Shown: piece after piece, positions 8,119-16,606 of the stretch
Layout of the letters: the number at the start of each line of letters is the position of its first letter
Position numbering within the stretch: position 1 is the stretch's first letter
Source of the DNA: Alistipes sp.
GTDB taxonomy: Bacteria > Bacteroidota > Bacteroidia > Bacteroidales > Rikenellaceae
Length of the DNA stretch: 42,530 nt
Direction of reading: 5' to 3'
NCBI GenBank assembly: GCA_017937765.1
Contig: JAGBCY010000011.1
Span: 1 to 42,530, forward strand
Translations under genes and position numbers: made by a program
Notes under the pieces: generated by a model
The model's database searches: none
What the model was told of the DNA's origin: nothing
Seen by the model: the letters and a program-made list of their open reading frames with translations, nothing else

Positions 8119-10236
8119 ATGAATATTAAGAATTTATGGACTCTTCTGCTTGCGGCTCTTGTTATTGGCTCGGGTGAGGTTGTGGCGCAGTCCACGCAGT
8201 ATAACGCCAGCATAACACCATCCACGCAGCATAACACCATCACACCCGCGCCTGTTGTGGCCGTGTGGGGCGAGGAGAGTGTCGACCTTTGTAAGGGCCT
8301 TAGCCTCTATATCGCAGCCGAGGAGGAGGATGCCGTGCGCCTCGAGGCTGCGGCTTGCGATATGGGCATAGAGCTGCGCTCGGTGCGTCGCCCCGCTCGA
8401 AAGGGGTATCTAAATCTCGAGGTTGTGCCCGCGGCGGAGCTTGCCGAGATTGTCGATATGCGCTACGCGGAGGAGGGTTACGTTATGGATATCACCGCTC
8501 AGGGCGTCTCTATTAAAGCACCCTCGGCTGCTGGTCTCTACTACGGTCTTCAGAGCCTCGCGCAGATTTATGAGACCGAGGGACGACACACGACCTGCCA
8601 CGTTGCCGATGCTCCGCGCTTTGGCTACCGCGGTGTGCTTATCGACATCTCGCGCCACTTCCGCACCAAGGAGTTCCTTATGCGCCAGATCGACCAGATG
8701 GCCGCTGTGAAGATGAACCGCCTGCACCTGCACCTCACCGACGCCGCGGGCTGGCGTTTGGAGGTGGAGAGCTACCCGCGCCTTACGAGCTATGCCGCTT
8801 GGCGTACGCCCGACACGTGGAAGGAGTGGTGGTATGGCGATCGTCGTCACGTGGATGAGGGCACGGAAGGTGCCTATGGTGGCTATCTCACTAAGGCTGA
8901 GGCGCGTGAGCTTGTGGCCTATGCTGCCGATCGTTATATAACCATCATCCCCGAGATCGAGATGCCGGGCCATTCCGACGAGGTGCTCGCGGCCTACCCC
9001 GAGCTTCGCTGTACACAGCAGCCCGAGCGTCAGGGCGACCTCTGCATCGGTAAGGAGGCGACGTTCGAGATGATGCAGGCAATCCTCGACGAGGTAATCG
9101 AGATATTCCCCTCGGAGTATATCCACATCGGTGGCGATGAGGCTGGTAAGTCGAGCTGGAAGGAGTGCGACGACTGCCGCCGTAGAATGGAGGAGGAGGG
9201 CTTGGAGAGCGTCGACGAGCTCCAGAGCTATATGATTCACCGCATCGAGGAGTACCTCAACGCTCGTGGCCGCCAGATTATCGGCTGGGACGAGATCCTC
9301 GAGGGAGGCCTCGCGCCCAACGCTACGGTTATGTCGTGGCGAGGTGAGGAGGGTGGTATTGCCGCTGCCGCTGCCGGCCACGATGCCATTATGTCGCCCC
9401 ACGGCTACTGCTATATCGACGCGCCGCAGGATGCCCCCTACTCGCAGCCCGAGAGCATCGGCGGCTATCTGCCGCTCGAGAAGGTCTACTCCTATGAGCC
9501 TACGCCCGAGAGTATGGACGAGAGCGTTGCGCGCCATATCATCGGCGTGCAGGCAAACCTCTGGGCCGAGTTTATCCCCACGGATAAGCACTACGAACAT
9601 ATGCTCTGGCCGCGTGCCATCGCCGTTGCGGAGATTGGCTGGAGCCAGCCCGAGCATAGGGATTTCGCGCTCTTCCGCGAGCGTGCCGTAAGGATCGTGG
9701 ACGATATGTTGGAGCGCGGCTACACGCCTTTCGACCTTAAGAACGAGATTGGTAACCGCCCCGAGTCGCTCGAGCCGGTGGAGCATTTGGCTGTGGGTAA
9801 GAGTGTTAGCTATCTCTATCCCTCGTTCTACTACGCGCCACAGTATGCCGCGGCGGGCGATGCTACGCTTACGGATGGCCTGCGAGGCACGTGGACCTAT
9901 GCCGATAAGCGTTGGCAGGGATTCTTGGGCCGTGGTGGCGTGGATGTGATTGTCGATATGGGCGAGGTTACGCACGTCGAGAGCATCGCTGCCGACTTTA
10001 TGCAGATATGCGGCCCGGGAGTCTTTATGCCCTGCCGCGTTGAGATATGGGGCTCGGTAGATGGCGAGAACTATGAACTTCTTACGGACATAGAGCACGA
10101 GGTTGTTGTCGACGAACTTCCGTCGTTCAAGAGCTTCGGCTGGGAGGGTAGTGCCGATGTGCGATATATTCGTTACAAGGCGCACCGCAGCAAGTTCTCG
10201 GGATTCCTCTTTACCGACGAGATCATCGTTCGATAA
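8119..10236 (+). CDS. Beta-N-acetylhexosaminidase, glycoside hydrolase family 20
   Basis: A 705-residue secreted enzyme expected to remove terminal GlcNAc/GalNAc from glycans such as mucin or N-glycan chains. A signal peptide (AALVIGSGEVVAQ) precedes a short repetitive linker with two STQ(Y/H)N units. The GH20 accessory domain lies near residues 40-165. The catalytic barrel (about 170-510) starts at RGVLIDISRHFRTKEF and contains NRLHLHLTDAAGWRLE and the catalytic Asp-Glu pair D340-E341 in YIHIGGDEAG. The Asp acts on the substrate N-acetyl group and the Glu is the acid. A C-terminal beta domain (about 555-705) resembles discoidin-like carbohydrate-binding modules. It lies among large surface lipoproteins with no SusC/SusD pair. 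The terminator before it implies its own transcription start, though no promoter was clear. Confidence 0.95.
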   Translation: MNIKNLWTLLLAALVIGSGEVVAQSTQYNASITPSTQHNTITPAPVVAVWGEESVDLCKGLSLYIAAEEEDAVRLEAAACDMGIELRSVRRPARKGYLNLEVVPAAELAEIVDMRYAEEGYVMDITAQGVSIKAPSAAGLYYGLQSLAQIYETEGRHTTCHVADAPRFGYRGVLIDISRHFRTKEFLMRQIDQMAAVKMNRLHLHLTDAAGWRLEVESYPRLTSYAAWRTPDTWKEWWYGDRRHVDEGTEGAYGGYLTKAEARELVAYAADRYITIIPEIEMPGHSDEVLAAYPELRCTQQPERQGDLCIGKEATFEMMQAILDEVIEIFPSEYIHIGGDEAGKSSWKECDDCRRRMEEEGLESVDELQSYMIHRIEEYLNARGRQIIGWDEILEGGLAPNATVMSWRGEEGGIAAAAAGHDAIMSPHGYCYIDAPQDAPYSQPESIGGYLPLEKVYSYEPTPESMDESVARHIIGVQANLWAEFIPTDKHYEHMLWPRAIAVAEIGWSQPEHRDFALFRERAVRIVDDMLERGYTPFDLKNEIGNRPESLEPVEHLAVGKSVSYLYPSFYYAPQYAAAGDATLTDGLRGTWTYADKRWQGFLGRGGVDVIVDMGEVTHVESIAADFMQICGPGVFMPCRVEIWGSVDGENYELLTDIEHEVVVDELPSFKSFGWEGSADVRYIRYKAHRSKFSGFLFTDEIIVR

Positions 10237-10253
10237 GTGAGGCCTATACATAA

Positions 10254-10287
10254 GAGATGTGCCCGCCAACTCTGGCGGGCACATCTC
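10254..10287. terminator. Bidirectional terminator between convergent genes
   Basis: A perfect 15-bp stem, GAGATGTGCCCGCCA (10254-10268) with TGGCGGGCACATCTC (10273-10287), and a 4-base loop. It lies between the GH20 gene and the convergent lipoprotein gene. T-runs on both sides are short. Confidence 0.8.
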
Positions 10288-10322
10288 GTTTAGCGGCTGC
10301 GCATACGCGCTTTGCGCTGCGA

Positions 10323-11987
10323 TTATTTCATCATATCTATAAACTCCTGAGCGTCGCTACGACCGTCGTACGTGAGTGTGAACGGCTCGCTCTTGAAGAG
10401 CTCCGAGGGGTTGCCCTCGCTATCGACCGCCACGGCCAAGAGGATGTACTCAACGTCGTATGCCGAGATGAAGTTAATGGGGCGGAACGTCGTCTTATAG
10501 GGGCGTGAGAGTATCGTCTGGCGGAGTATCTCGTCGTCGAGGCCCTCGGTCGAAGCCTTGGTGTACAAGCCGTAGTGGATACCGGCGGCCTGAGGCGTCG
10601 TGATGAACTCGTAGGCGAAGAGTGCCACGTACGAACCCACGTAGCTCGAGTAGGCCGAGTCGATGGCTGCAACCTCCTCGATATCGTAGTAACCGATGAT
10701 GTTGAGGTCGACGGCAATGTCACCCGTCTGCTCCTCGGGTGTGGTGAAGTCGTAGCGGAAGAGGCTCGTTGTAATCACACCGCCCTCGCAACCAAAGGCC
10801 GCGATGAAGTGGTCGGTCGCAGGGTTAAGACCTGTGAAGGTGTAGGTGAACGAACCACCTATGGGGTAGAGCGGGAAATTGGCTGTGTAGTAGTCGATGA
10901 TCTCATCGTTGGTCATACCCTCGAATGCTGCGCTCTCGAAGCAAGCAACGATATAGGGGTCGTCGTTCGAGGGAGTGATGGTCACCGTCGCCTCGCGCGG
11001 GAGGATGTTGCTCACGCTGATGTCGATGATGTTATCCGACATCTCGACGTCCGAGGTTGTGAAGTACTCGACCGTGGGGTAGGCGTAGATTACACCCGTG
11101 GCGGTGTCGATGGGCAGAGCCGTGGCTACGTACTCAGTGCTGGCCAGCAGGTCGTACGACGCTGTGTAGCTGCCGCTTACCGTGAGGTCGGTGAGGATCA
11201 TCTCCAACGAGAAGCCATATTGCAAGTAGCTCGTGAGCGTGTGATACCACGTGTCCATCACCTTCTGGGCGATCTTCTCGTCCGTGGCATCGCCATCGGG
11301 GAAGAGCGTAGCAACGCTGTCGACGAGGATGAGATAGTTGCCATCGAAGCCGTTGGGGTCGAAGGCTATGTCGGCACGGCTACCATCCACCGTAACGTCG
11401 ATGCCCATTGGGTGCTCAGTGATAGTTGCCTCCTCGGTGCGGTCGCGCAAGGTGACAACCTCGGTCGTGGCGCGTACCTCGCCGTCAACGATCTCGGCAC
11501 CGTAGGCATATATCACGAACTCGTCACCCGGGCGGATGCCGTTAACCTCGACGTTTCGAACGTCGCCCTTGTAGATATAGTAGTTTCTCACGTGCTCCTC
11601 GAACGTGGTCTCGAAGGTGTCGGCCTCGGAGTAGAATATCCAGTTGTTGTAGGCAACGATATCCTCGCCCGTCACTACGTTGCTCTCCTCCAGTGTCTTA
11701 GCTGTGTCGGTGAGGAAGATGTACTCCATCTCCTTGTCCTTTGGGAAGATGTCGAACATAAACGAGAGCGTCGTCTTATCCGTGATGACAATCTCGAATG
11801 CCGCCTCCTCTACGGGGTTATCTGGCTTCTCGGGATCCTCGGGCTTCTCGGGGTCCTCTGGCTGTTCGGGATTCTCGGGCGTCTCCTGATCGTTGGGGTT
11901 ATTTGCGGGAGGCTCCTTCTCCTCGCACGCAGCAAAGAGCAGTGCTGCACAGGCCATCAGCATCGCAAATAGGTTTGTAGTTCTCAT
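10323..11987 (-). CDS. Surface lipoprotein with Pro/Glu linker and FN3-like repeats
   Basis: A 554-residue lipoprotein with the same plan as the two plus-strand lipoproteins: signal peptide and lipobox (LLFAAC, Cys21), a repetitive linker (PEDPEKPEDPEKPDNP), then beta-rich repeats with closing strands such as GDEFVIYAYGAE and TDHFIAAFGCEGG. Repeat starts include AFEIVITDKT and IIDISVSNILP. A longer in-frame start at 12026 exists, but it would sit at about the transcription start predicted from the promoter at 12030-12059 and would put 13 residues ahead of the signal peptide, so the start MRTTNLFAML is chosen. It lacks the GDEENGS block of the other two. No catalytic motif was seen and its function is unknown. 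Confidence 0.82.
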   Translation of the reverse strand: MRTTNLFAMLMACAALLFAACEEKEPPANNPNDQETPENPEQPEDPEKPEDPEKPDNPVEEAAFEIVITDKTTLSFMFDIFPKDKEMEYIFLTDTAKTLEESNVVTGEDIVAYNNWIFYSEADTFETTFEEHVRNYYIYKGDVRNVEVNGIRPGDEFVIYAYGAEIVDGEVRATTEVVTLRDRTEEATITEHPMGIDVTVDGSRADIAFDPNGFDGNYLILVDSVATLFPDGDATDEKIAQKVMDTWYHTLTSYLQYGFSLEMILTDLTVSGSYTASYDLLASTEYVATALPIDTATGVIYAYPTVEYFTTSDVEMSDNIIDISVSNILPREATVTITPSNDDPYIVACFESAAFEGMTNDEIIDYYTANFPLYPIGGSFTYTFTGLNPATDHFIAAFGCEGGVITTSLFRYDFTTPEEQTGDIAVDLNIIGYYDIEEVAAIDSAYSSYVGSYVALFAYEFITTPQAAGIHYGLYTKASTEGLDDEILRQTILSRPYKTTFRPINFISAYDVEYILLAVAVDSEGNPSELFKSEPFTLTYDGRSDAQEFIDMMK

Positions 11988-12029
11988 AGGCACATATTTT
12001 TTCGTTAATAATATTTGGCTTTTCATCTA

Positions 12030-12059
12030 CAAAGGTAGTAAAACTTTTTTATTAAGCAA
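12030..12059 (-). promoter_or_regulatory. Promoter of the minus-strand lipoprotein gene
   Basis: On the minus strand, TTG (12059-12057) and TACCTTTG (12037-12030) are 19 bp apart. The predicted transcription start lies near 12024, which decides in favour of the translation start at 11987. Confidence 0.75.
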
Positions 12060-12127
12060 CTTTTACTTGCGCGAATGGGGTCTTTCCACCAGACTTTATC
12101 ATGTTTATCTCTCTCCTTTTCCTGCAA

Positions 12128-12162
12128 CAAAAAATCGGAGCCCCCCGCGAGGGAAGCTCCGA
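12128..12162 (-). terminator. Terminator of the 1124-residue lipoprotein gene
   Basis: Read on the minus strand, TCGGAGC (12162-12156) pairs with GCTCCGA (12141-12135), with an inner CCC/GGG pair, followed by a run of six T. It lies 37 bp after the stop of the 12199-15573 gene. Confidence 0.8.
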
Positions 12163-12198
12163 AAAGGTTTTATTCTGCGTTAGGCAGAGAGGCATCTA

Positions 12199-15100
12199 TT
12201 AGTATGTTGCCAATGTGCCGTTGAATGTACCAACGTGAGTCTCGTTCTTACCATCGTTGGGAACCCAAGTAGCCTCGATAGTAGTAGTGCCATCCTCGTT
12301 GTTAGTTACAACAATCTCAGCAGAAACCATACCGATGTTGCCATCAGATGCGCCATAACGGTGCTTGCAATAGTTCAACTGAAGGCCACCATTAGTGTTT
12401 GAGTATGTGCCATCAGGAATCTTGTTATCGGTAACAGCTACGTTGATATCAAAGATAAACACATTCTCTACATCCTGATAAAGCATAAGCTCATTCTCGT
12501 TAGCTGACTTGTAGCTCCAATCAGTCCAGTTGAATGTCCAAGTATTTGCATCGCCAGTCTCGCCGCCTTCGTCACCACCTTCCTCTACCTCGGGAGCTAC
12601 CAAGCCCTCGATAGTACCTACGTAGGTGTACTTGTCGAAGTTTGTCCAGTCAGAAGTTACGCTGAACATTACAGAGTAAGCATCGTTCTCGTAGCTAACG
12701 AATGAGTCAACCCAGCTAACAGCTGTACCATTCTTACGTGCGTAGCCTACGTAACCGGGAACTGTACCACCGTTACCTGCCCAGTTTGACCAAGAGTCAG
12801 TGTACTGACCAAGTGTGAGGTAGTTCTTATCGTCGGTGCGATACTCGATCTCGATAACGTCGTTGTTGCTCAAAGTGAAAGATACAGTGTGGTAGTTCAT
12901 ATCGCCACCAGGAGTACCCTCAACAGCAACAGCAGAAACTACTGAAATAGGCTCGGGAGCTGCACCAAATGCGAACTCACCATAAGCTACGTTAGATACA
13001 GTACCGTCAGCGAACTGAACAGCAGCAGCAACAACGTAAGTCTTACCCTCAGTTGCGTTGTACTTGTACTCAGCAGTACGTGTTACAGAGAAGGGGTTAG
13101 TTGTGTACTGGATGTACTGGTAGTTGTCGCCATAAGCGAGGTCCTGAAGCTTAGCCTCGTCGTAGAGGTAGTAGCTGTTAGCGTCGTTAGCGCAAACATA
13201 AGCCTTGATAGCTGTGAACTCAACGCCCTCGAGACCACCCAAAGTGATGTCAGCAACCTTGTCAGCAGTGAAGAACTCAACGCTCTCGATTGTGAGGTTT
13301 ACGTTCTCGTTAACAACAACAGCCTTGCTCTGGAGCTCTGTCCAACCTGTTGAGTAGTTACCCTCAGCGTCGATGATCAAGAGACCCAAGTACTTAGTAG
13401 CAGCAGCACCATCAACGGTCGTGTTAAGCTCGTAAGTGTAGCCGTTAGAGAAGTCGTTCTTGTTCCAGCCGTTAGAGATAAGGTCAGCCTTAAGCTCCTC
13501 CTCTGAGAGGAACTCCTCGTCGTACCAGCGTGAGTAAACTGCAACAGCAGTCTCAGGAACAGTTACGTTAGCGTAGATGTTGAAGTAAGTTGTATCCTCG
13601 GTGTCAAGCTCGATTGTGTACTCGAAAGGAGTAGCAGCAGCCACAACATCCTTAGTTGTGAACTCGATGAACTTAAGATCGCCGTAAGTGTACTCAGCCT
13701 TACCGTCCTCCTCAGCAAGGATTGCTACGATGTAAGTAGTGTTAGGAGCCAACTCATACAAGTAAGGCCACTCCTCGCCGTAGTTGATAAGGTCGTTGAA
13801 TGCGATATTCTCAGCAACAACGTCAGTAGCGATGCGGTGTGAACCGAATGAGCTGCCGTTGTTCTGCCAGTAGTAGATATAGTCGTTGTAGTAAGTCTCA
13901 AGGTCAGCATACCAGCCGTTAGCGATCTGGCTCTCGAGCTCAGCCTTATTGTTGATGTTGAACTGGTAAGCGTTAGCACCACGGAGAGTAGCGTTAATGT
14001 ATGCGTTGTTCCAAGTAGTCTCAGCTACCTCAGCCTTAACAACAAGCTGCTTGAAAGGAGCTGCAAGAGCCTGATCGAGCATCAAAGCACCGTATGCCTG
14101 AGGATTAGTAGGAATAATGATAACCATAAATGAGTTATCCTCGTATGTGAGTGTGCCACCCCAGTCGAGAGCACCGATGATCTGCTCAACAGTAGCCTTG
14201 AACTCCCACTTCTCGTTTACGCCCTCAGCGTAAGTAGCCTTGTCGTAAGTGTTGAACTCCTCGTTTACGTTGTAGAAGAAGTTGTTGATCCAACCGCCTA
14301 CGCAAGGAACGTTGAACTCATACCAGCTTGAGTTGTAGATCTGAGAGAGATCCTCAACATAGTACTCAATAGGCATTATGCATACGTAGTAGTTGTTGAA
14401 CTCCTGGATGAGCTCCTCACCGTACCAAGAAGAGTAGAGATACTCGTCAACCCAAGTACTTACAACAGTCACGTTACCTGCCTTGTCAACGTCCAAAGTG
14501 ATCTCTGCCATCTCAACAGCGATCTTACCCACCTTACAAGCACCGCTTGCAGAGTTGAAGTGAACGCTAACGAAGCCCTTAGTCTCGGCATAACCTGCGT
14601 TGATGAAATCCTGTGAAGGACCAGTGATCTTTAAAACGAAATCGGTGCCGCCAGCAGCCAAGATACCCATACCGGGATCTACGTCGTCACCCTCCTCAGA
14701 CTCGTCGTTCTCAGCAAGAGCAATCTCTGCCTTCCAACCGAGAGGCTGGTTCATAATGTTAACGTCTGCAACAGAATCGTTGATAGTAAAAGGAATCTCC
14801 TTAGTTTCGCCGGGCTTAACATAGAGCTGGCCACGAGTTGTGTTGAACTCGATAAGCTCTGCCAAAGTAACGTCGAATGTCGAGCCGTCGAACAATGTGA
14901 AGGTTACAGTACCGTTGCCGTTGTCCTTAACGCCGGTGAATACCTGCATACCGGTAGCAGCAGCAGACAAACCGCTCTCTGTCCAAGTAGCACCACCGTC
15001 GATAGATACCTCGATGTTACCAGTCTCAGCATTTACACGGAACTGAGGAGCTACGGGAGCCTCGGGAATATAAGGATCGTCGCACTCGCCATCCTCGTAG

Positions 15101-15573
15101 TCGTTACCATCGTAAACGGGAACCATCTCGCCGTTAACGAGCAACCACTCCTTGAACTCGCCCATCTCGTAAACTGCGAAGTAGAGGACGCCGTCCTGCT
15201 CTGCGATAGAGATGTAGGTGTTAGTGTCGGTGTCGGTATCGACAACATCGCACTCGGGATAAACGGTGAATGATGAACCGTCAGAGAGGTTAACCTTAGT
15301 AGCGTCGCCGTCCTTCTCGAGGCCGGTAACAACTATCTTACCGTTGATAAGAGCTGTGAGGTTAGCAACCTCGTCAGTCAAACGCTGCTCCAAAGCGTCA
15401 ACGCGCTCTGTCAAAGCTGCAAGGTCCTTCTCAACCTTGTCGATGTCCTGCTCTACTCGGTCGACGCGGTCGTTGATAGCAGCATCGTCATAAGAACACG
15501 ATGCAGCCAATGTCATAGATGCCACGACAGCAGCAGCTACAACTGACTTGAGGGTAGTAAAAATTTTCCTCAT
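12199..15573 (-). CDS. Large coiled-coil lipoprotein with DUF4988-like N-terminus
   Basis: A 1124-residue lipoprotein. The signal peptide MRKIFTTLKSVVAAAVVASM leads to lipobox TLAASC (Cys26). Residues of about 30-75 form a heptad-rich coiled coil (DRVDRVEQDIDKVEKDLAAL), and the next part (GKIVVTGLEKDGDATKVNLSDGSSF) resembles the DUF4988 / PL29-lyase N-terminal domain common in Bacteroidota surface proteins. Much of the rest is Tyr/Asn-rich beta-sandwich repeats; closing strands such as NTTYIVAILAEEDG and ATKYLGLLIIDAEGN recall the neighbouring lipoproteins. No lyase catalytic residues could be identified. The reading frame stays open upstream to 16038, but that part runs through an AT-rich promoter region and tandem repeats, so the internal start with the signal peptide is used. 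Role unknown, probably a cell-surface binding protein. Confidence 0.83.
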   Translation of the reverse strand: MRKIFTTLKSVVAAAVVASMTLAASCSYDDAAINDRVDRVEQDIDKVEKDLAALTERVDALEQRLTDEVANLTALINGKIVVTGLEKDGDATKVNLSDGSSFTVYPECDVVDTDTDTNTYISIAEQDGVLYFAVYEMGEFKEWLLVNGEMVPVYDGNDYEDGECDDPYIPEAPVAPQFRVNAETGNIEVSIDGGATWTESGLSAAATGMQVFTGVKDNGNGTVTFTLFDGSTFDVTLAELIEFNTTRGQLYVKPGETKEIPFTINDSVADVNIMNQPLGWKAEIALAENDESEEGDDVDPGMGILAAGGTDFVLKITGPSQDFINAGYAETKGFVSVHFNSASGACKVGKIAVEMAEITLDVDKAGNVTVVSTWVDEYLYSSWYGEELIQEFNNYYVCIMPIEYYVEDLSQIYNSSWYEFNVPCVGGWINNFFYNVNEEFNTYDKATYAEGVNEKWEFKATVEQIIGALDWGGTLTYEDNSFMVIIIPTNPQAYGALMLDQALAAPFKQLVVKAEVAETTWNNAYINATLRGANAYQFNINNKAELESQIANGWYADLETYYNDYIYYWQNNGSSFGSHRIATDVVAENIAFNDLINYGEEWPYLYELAPNTTYIVAILAEEDGKAEYTYGDLKFIEFTTKDVVAAATPFEYTIELDTEDTTYFNIYANVTVPETAVAVYSRWYDEEFLSEEELKADLISNGWNKNDFSNGYTYELNTTVDGAAATKYLGLLIIDAEGNYSTGWTELQSKAVVVNENVNLTIESVEFFTADKVADITLGGLEGVEFTAIKAYVCANDANSYYLYDEAKLQDLAYGDNYQYIQYTTNPFSVTRTAEYKYNATEGKTYVVAAAVQFADGTVSNVAYGEFAFGAAPEPISVVSAVAVEGTPGGDMNYHTVSFTLSNNDVIEIEYRTDDKNYLTLGQYTDSWSNWAGNGGTVPGYVGYARKNGTAVSWVDSFVSYENDAYSVMFSVTSDWTNFDKYTYVGTIEGLVAPEVEEGGDEGGETGDANTWTFNWTDWSYKSANENELMLYQDVENVFIFDINVAVTDNKIPDGTYSNTNGGLQLNYCKHRYGASDGNIGMVSAEIVVTNNEDGTTTIEATWVPNDGKNETHVGTFNGTLATY

Positions 15574-15711
15574 AGTGTTAATAATTAATTTGTTAGTAAA
15601 TAGTTTTGAGTGTATAAGTCCAATATCTTGGTGTTGCTGCATTTCAACCTCACTCACAATCTTATGCAGCCTATCTACGCCGAATGAAACGTAAGTGCAC
15701 AAATAGTAATG

Positions 15712-15719
15712 CAAATATA
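15712..15719 (-). promoter_or_regulatory. Candidate -7 promoter element of the coiled-coil lipoprotein gene
   Basis: TATATTTG on the minus strand, a perfect TAnnTTTG -7 element, about 140 bp upstream of the start at 15573. No TTG lies at the ideal -33 spacing; the inverted repeat at 15724-15760 occupies that place. Confidence 0.5.
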
Positions 15720-15723
15720 TAAT

Positions 15724-15760
15724 AAAAAACTCGAAACGAGAAACAATTTCGAAGTTTTTT
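15724..15760. other. Inverted repeat with A/T flanks over the -33 region
   Basis: AAAAAACTCGAAA (15724-15736) pairs with TTTCGAAGTTTTTT (15747-15760) with one bulge. It looks like a bidirectional terminator but sits exactly upstream of the -7 element, so it could instead be an operator. Confidence 0.55.
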
Positions 15761-15919
15761 TTCGCATAAATCGTTGCACACTCGAATAAATATGCGATTG
15801 AAACGGCTATCGGAGTGCCGTAGTGGGGCTTATATCGGTGTGTGGTTTGGTTTTGAGAGTGTGCATAGATTTGCTTCGTGCGATGTTTGCTTCGGCGATT
15901 TGCCGTGGATGTGTTGTAA

Positions 15920-15955
15920 CTCTCGATGCTCTCGACGCTCTCGACGCTCTCGACG
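15920..15955. repeat. 9-bp tandem repeat, four copies
   Basis: CTCTCGATG followed by three perfect copies of CTCTCGACG, at 15920, 15929, 15938 and 15947. It lies in the spacer between gcvH and the coiled-coil lipoprotein gene. Confidence 0.9.
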
Positions 15956-15962
15956 CTCGCTC

Positions 15963-16007
15963 GCGAGTGGTTGGTGCGCGAGTGATTGGTGCGCGGGAGG
16001 TTGATGT
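15963..16007. repeat. 15-bp tandem repeat, three copies
   Basis: GCGAGTGGTTGGTGC (15963-15977), GCGAGTGATTGGTGC (15978-15992) and a diverged GCGGGAGGTTGATGT (15993-16007). It is placed 8 bp after the 9-bp array. Both periods are multiples of three, so one frame of the minus strand stays open, with the repeat residues VES and TNHSR. Confidence 0.85.
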
Positions 16008-16014
16008 GTAAGGG

Positions 16015-16052
16015 ATAAAAAGAGACTGCCCGACGCATAGGCCGAGCAGTCC
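16015..16052 (-). terminator. Terminator of gcvH
   Basis: Read on the minus strand, GGACTGCTCGGC (16052-16041) pairs with GTCGGGCAGTC (16034-16024), then TCTTTTT. It lies 19 bp after the gcvH stop. Confidence 0.75.
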
Positions 16053-16070
16053 GTAATCGTTGTCTATATC

Positions 16071-16451
16071 TTAGCCGATAAGTGCCTCGTAAGCAGCTGC
16101 ATCCAAGAGAGCATCAACCTCAGCGGGATCCGACATCTTGATCTTGATCAACCAACCCTCGCCATAGGGATCCTTGTTGACGAGTGACGAGTCAGCCTCA
16201 ACAGCCTCGTTGAACTCCAACACCTCGCCGCTAACGGGAGAGAAAGCGTCAGATACGGTCTTAACAGCCTCGATAGAGCCGAAAACCTCGTTTGCACCGA
16301 TAGTCTCACCTACGGTAGGAACGTCAACAAAGACGATGTCACCAAGCTGTGACTGAGCATAATCGGTAATGCCGATAACGGCAACATCTCCCTCTACACG
16401 GCACCACTCGTGGTCGTTAGAGTACTTCAAATTAGCAGGTACATTAGCCAT
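16071..16451 (-). CDS. gcvH: Glycine cleavage system H protein
   Basis: A 126-residue lipoyl carrier of the glycine cleavage system; its lipoyl arm shuttles the aminomethyl group between the P, T and L proteins in the cytoplasm. The lipoylated residue is Lys64 in [11 protein letters not shown]. Other signatures are [34 protein letters not shown] and [10 protein letters not shown]. Length is normal for the family. It stands alone, with its own promoter and terminator; the other gcv genes are not in the window. Confidence 0.97.
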   Translation of the reverse strand: MANVPANLKYSNDHEWCRVEGDVAVIGITDYAQSQLGDIVFVDVPTVGETIGANEVFGSIEAVKTVSDAFSPVSGEVLEFNEAVEADSSLVNKDPYGEGWLIKIKMSDPAEVDALLDAAAYEALIG

Positions 16452-16516
16452 AATTTCAGTTGTATTAGGTTATTGTTATTGTTGTATCGCAATGTATTGT
16501 TGCACTTTCGCAACCA

Positions 16517-16547
16517 CAAATATACACAGATTTTCGGTCAAAACAAA
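16517..16547 (-). promoter_or_regulatory. Promoter of gcvH
   Basis: On the minus strand, TTTG (16547-16544) and TATATTTG (16524-16517) are exactly 19 bp apart, a full consensus match. The leader is about 60 nt. Confidence 0.8.
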
Positions 16548-16606
16548 AAAATTGTAAACTTTTTTACTCCTCGACCCGCGTTTGTGATGCTTTGTGGCGG
16601 AGGCGA

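Noticed and set aside
8410-10284. 624-codon open frame antisense to the GH20 gene
   Set aside because: Codon-bias shadow of a gene with a clear catalytic motif; it also begins inside the terminator region.
12199-15573. Calling the coiled-coil lipoprotein an active PL29 polysaccharide lyase
   Set aside because: Only the N-terminal DUF4988-like part is recognisable; no lyase catalytic region could be identified, so no enzyme function is claimed.
15574-16038. 155-codon N-terminal extension of the coiled-coil lipoprotein
   Set aside because: It runs through tandem repeats, an AT-rich promoter region and a hairpin, and would bury the signal peptide inside the protein.
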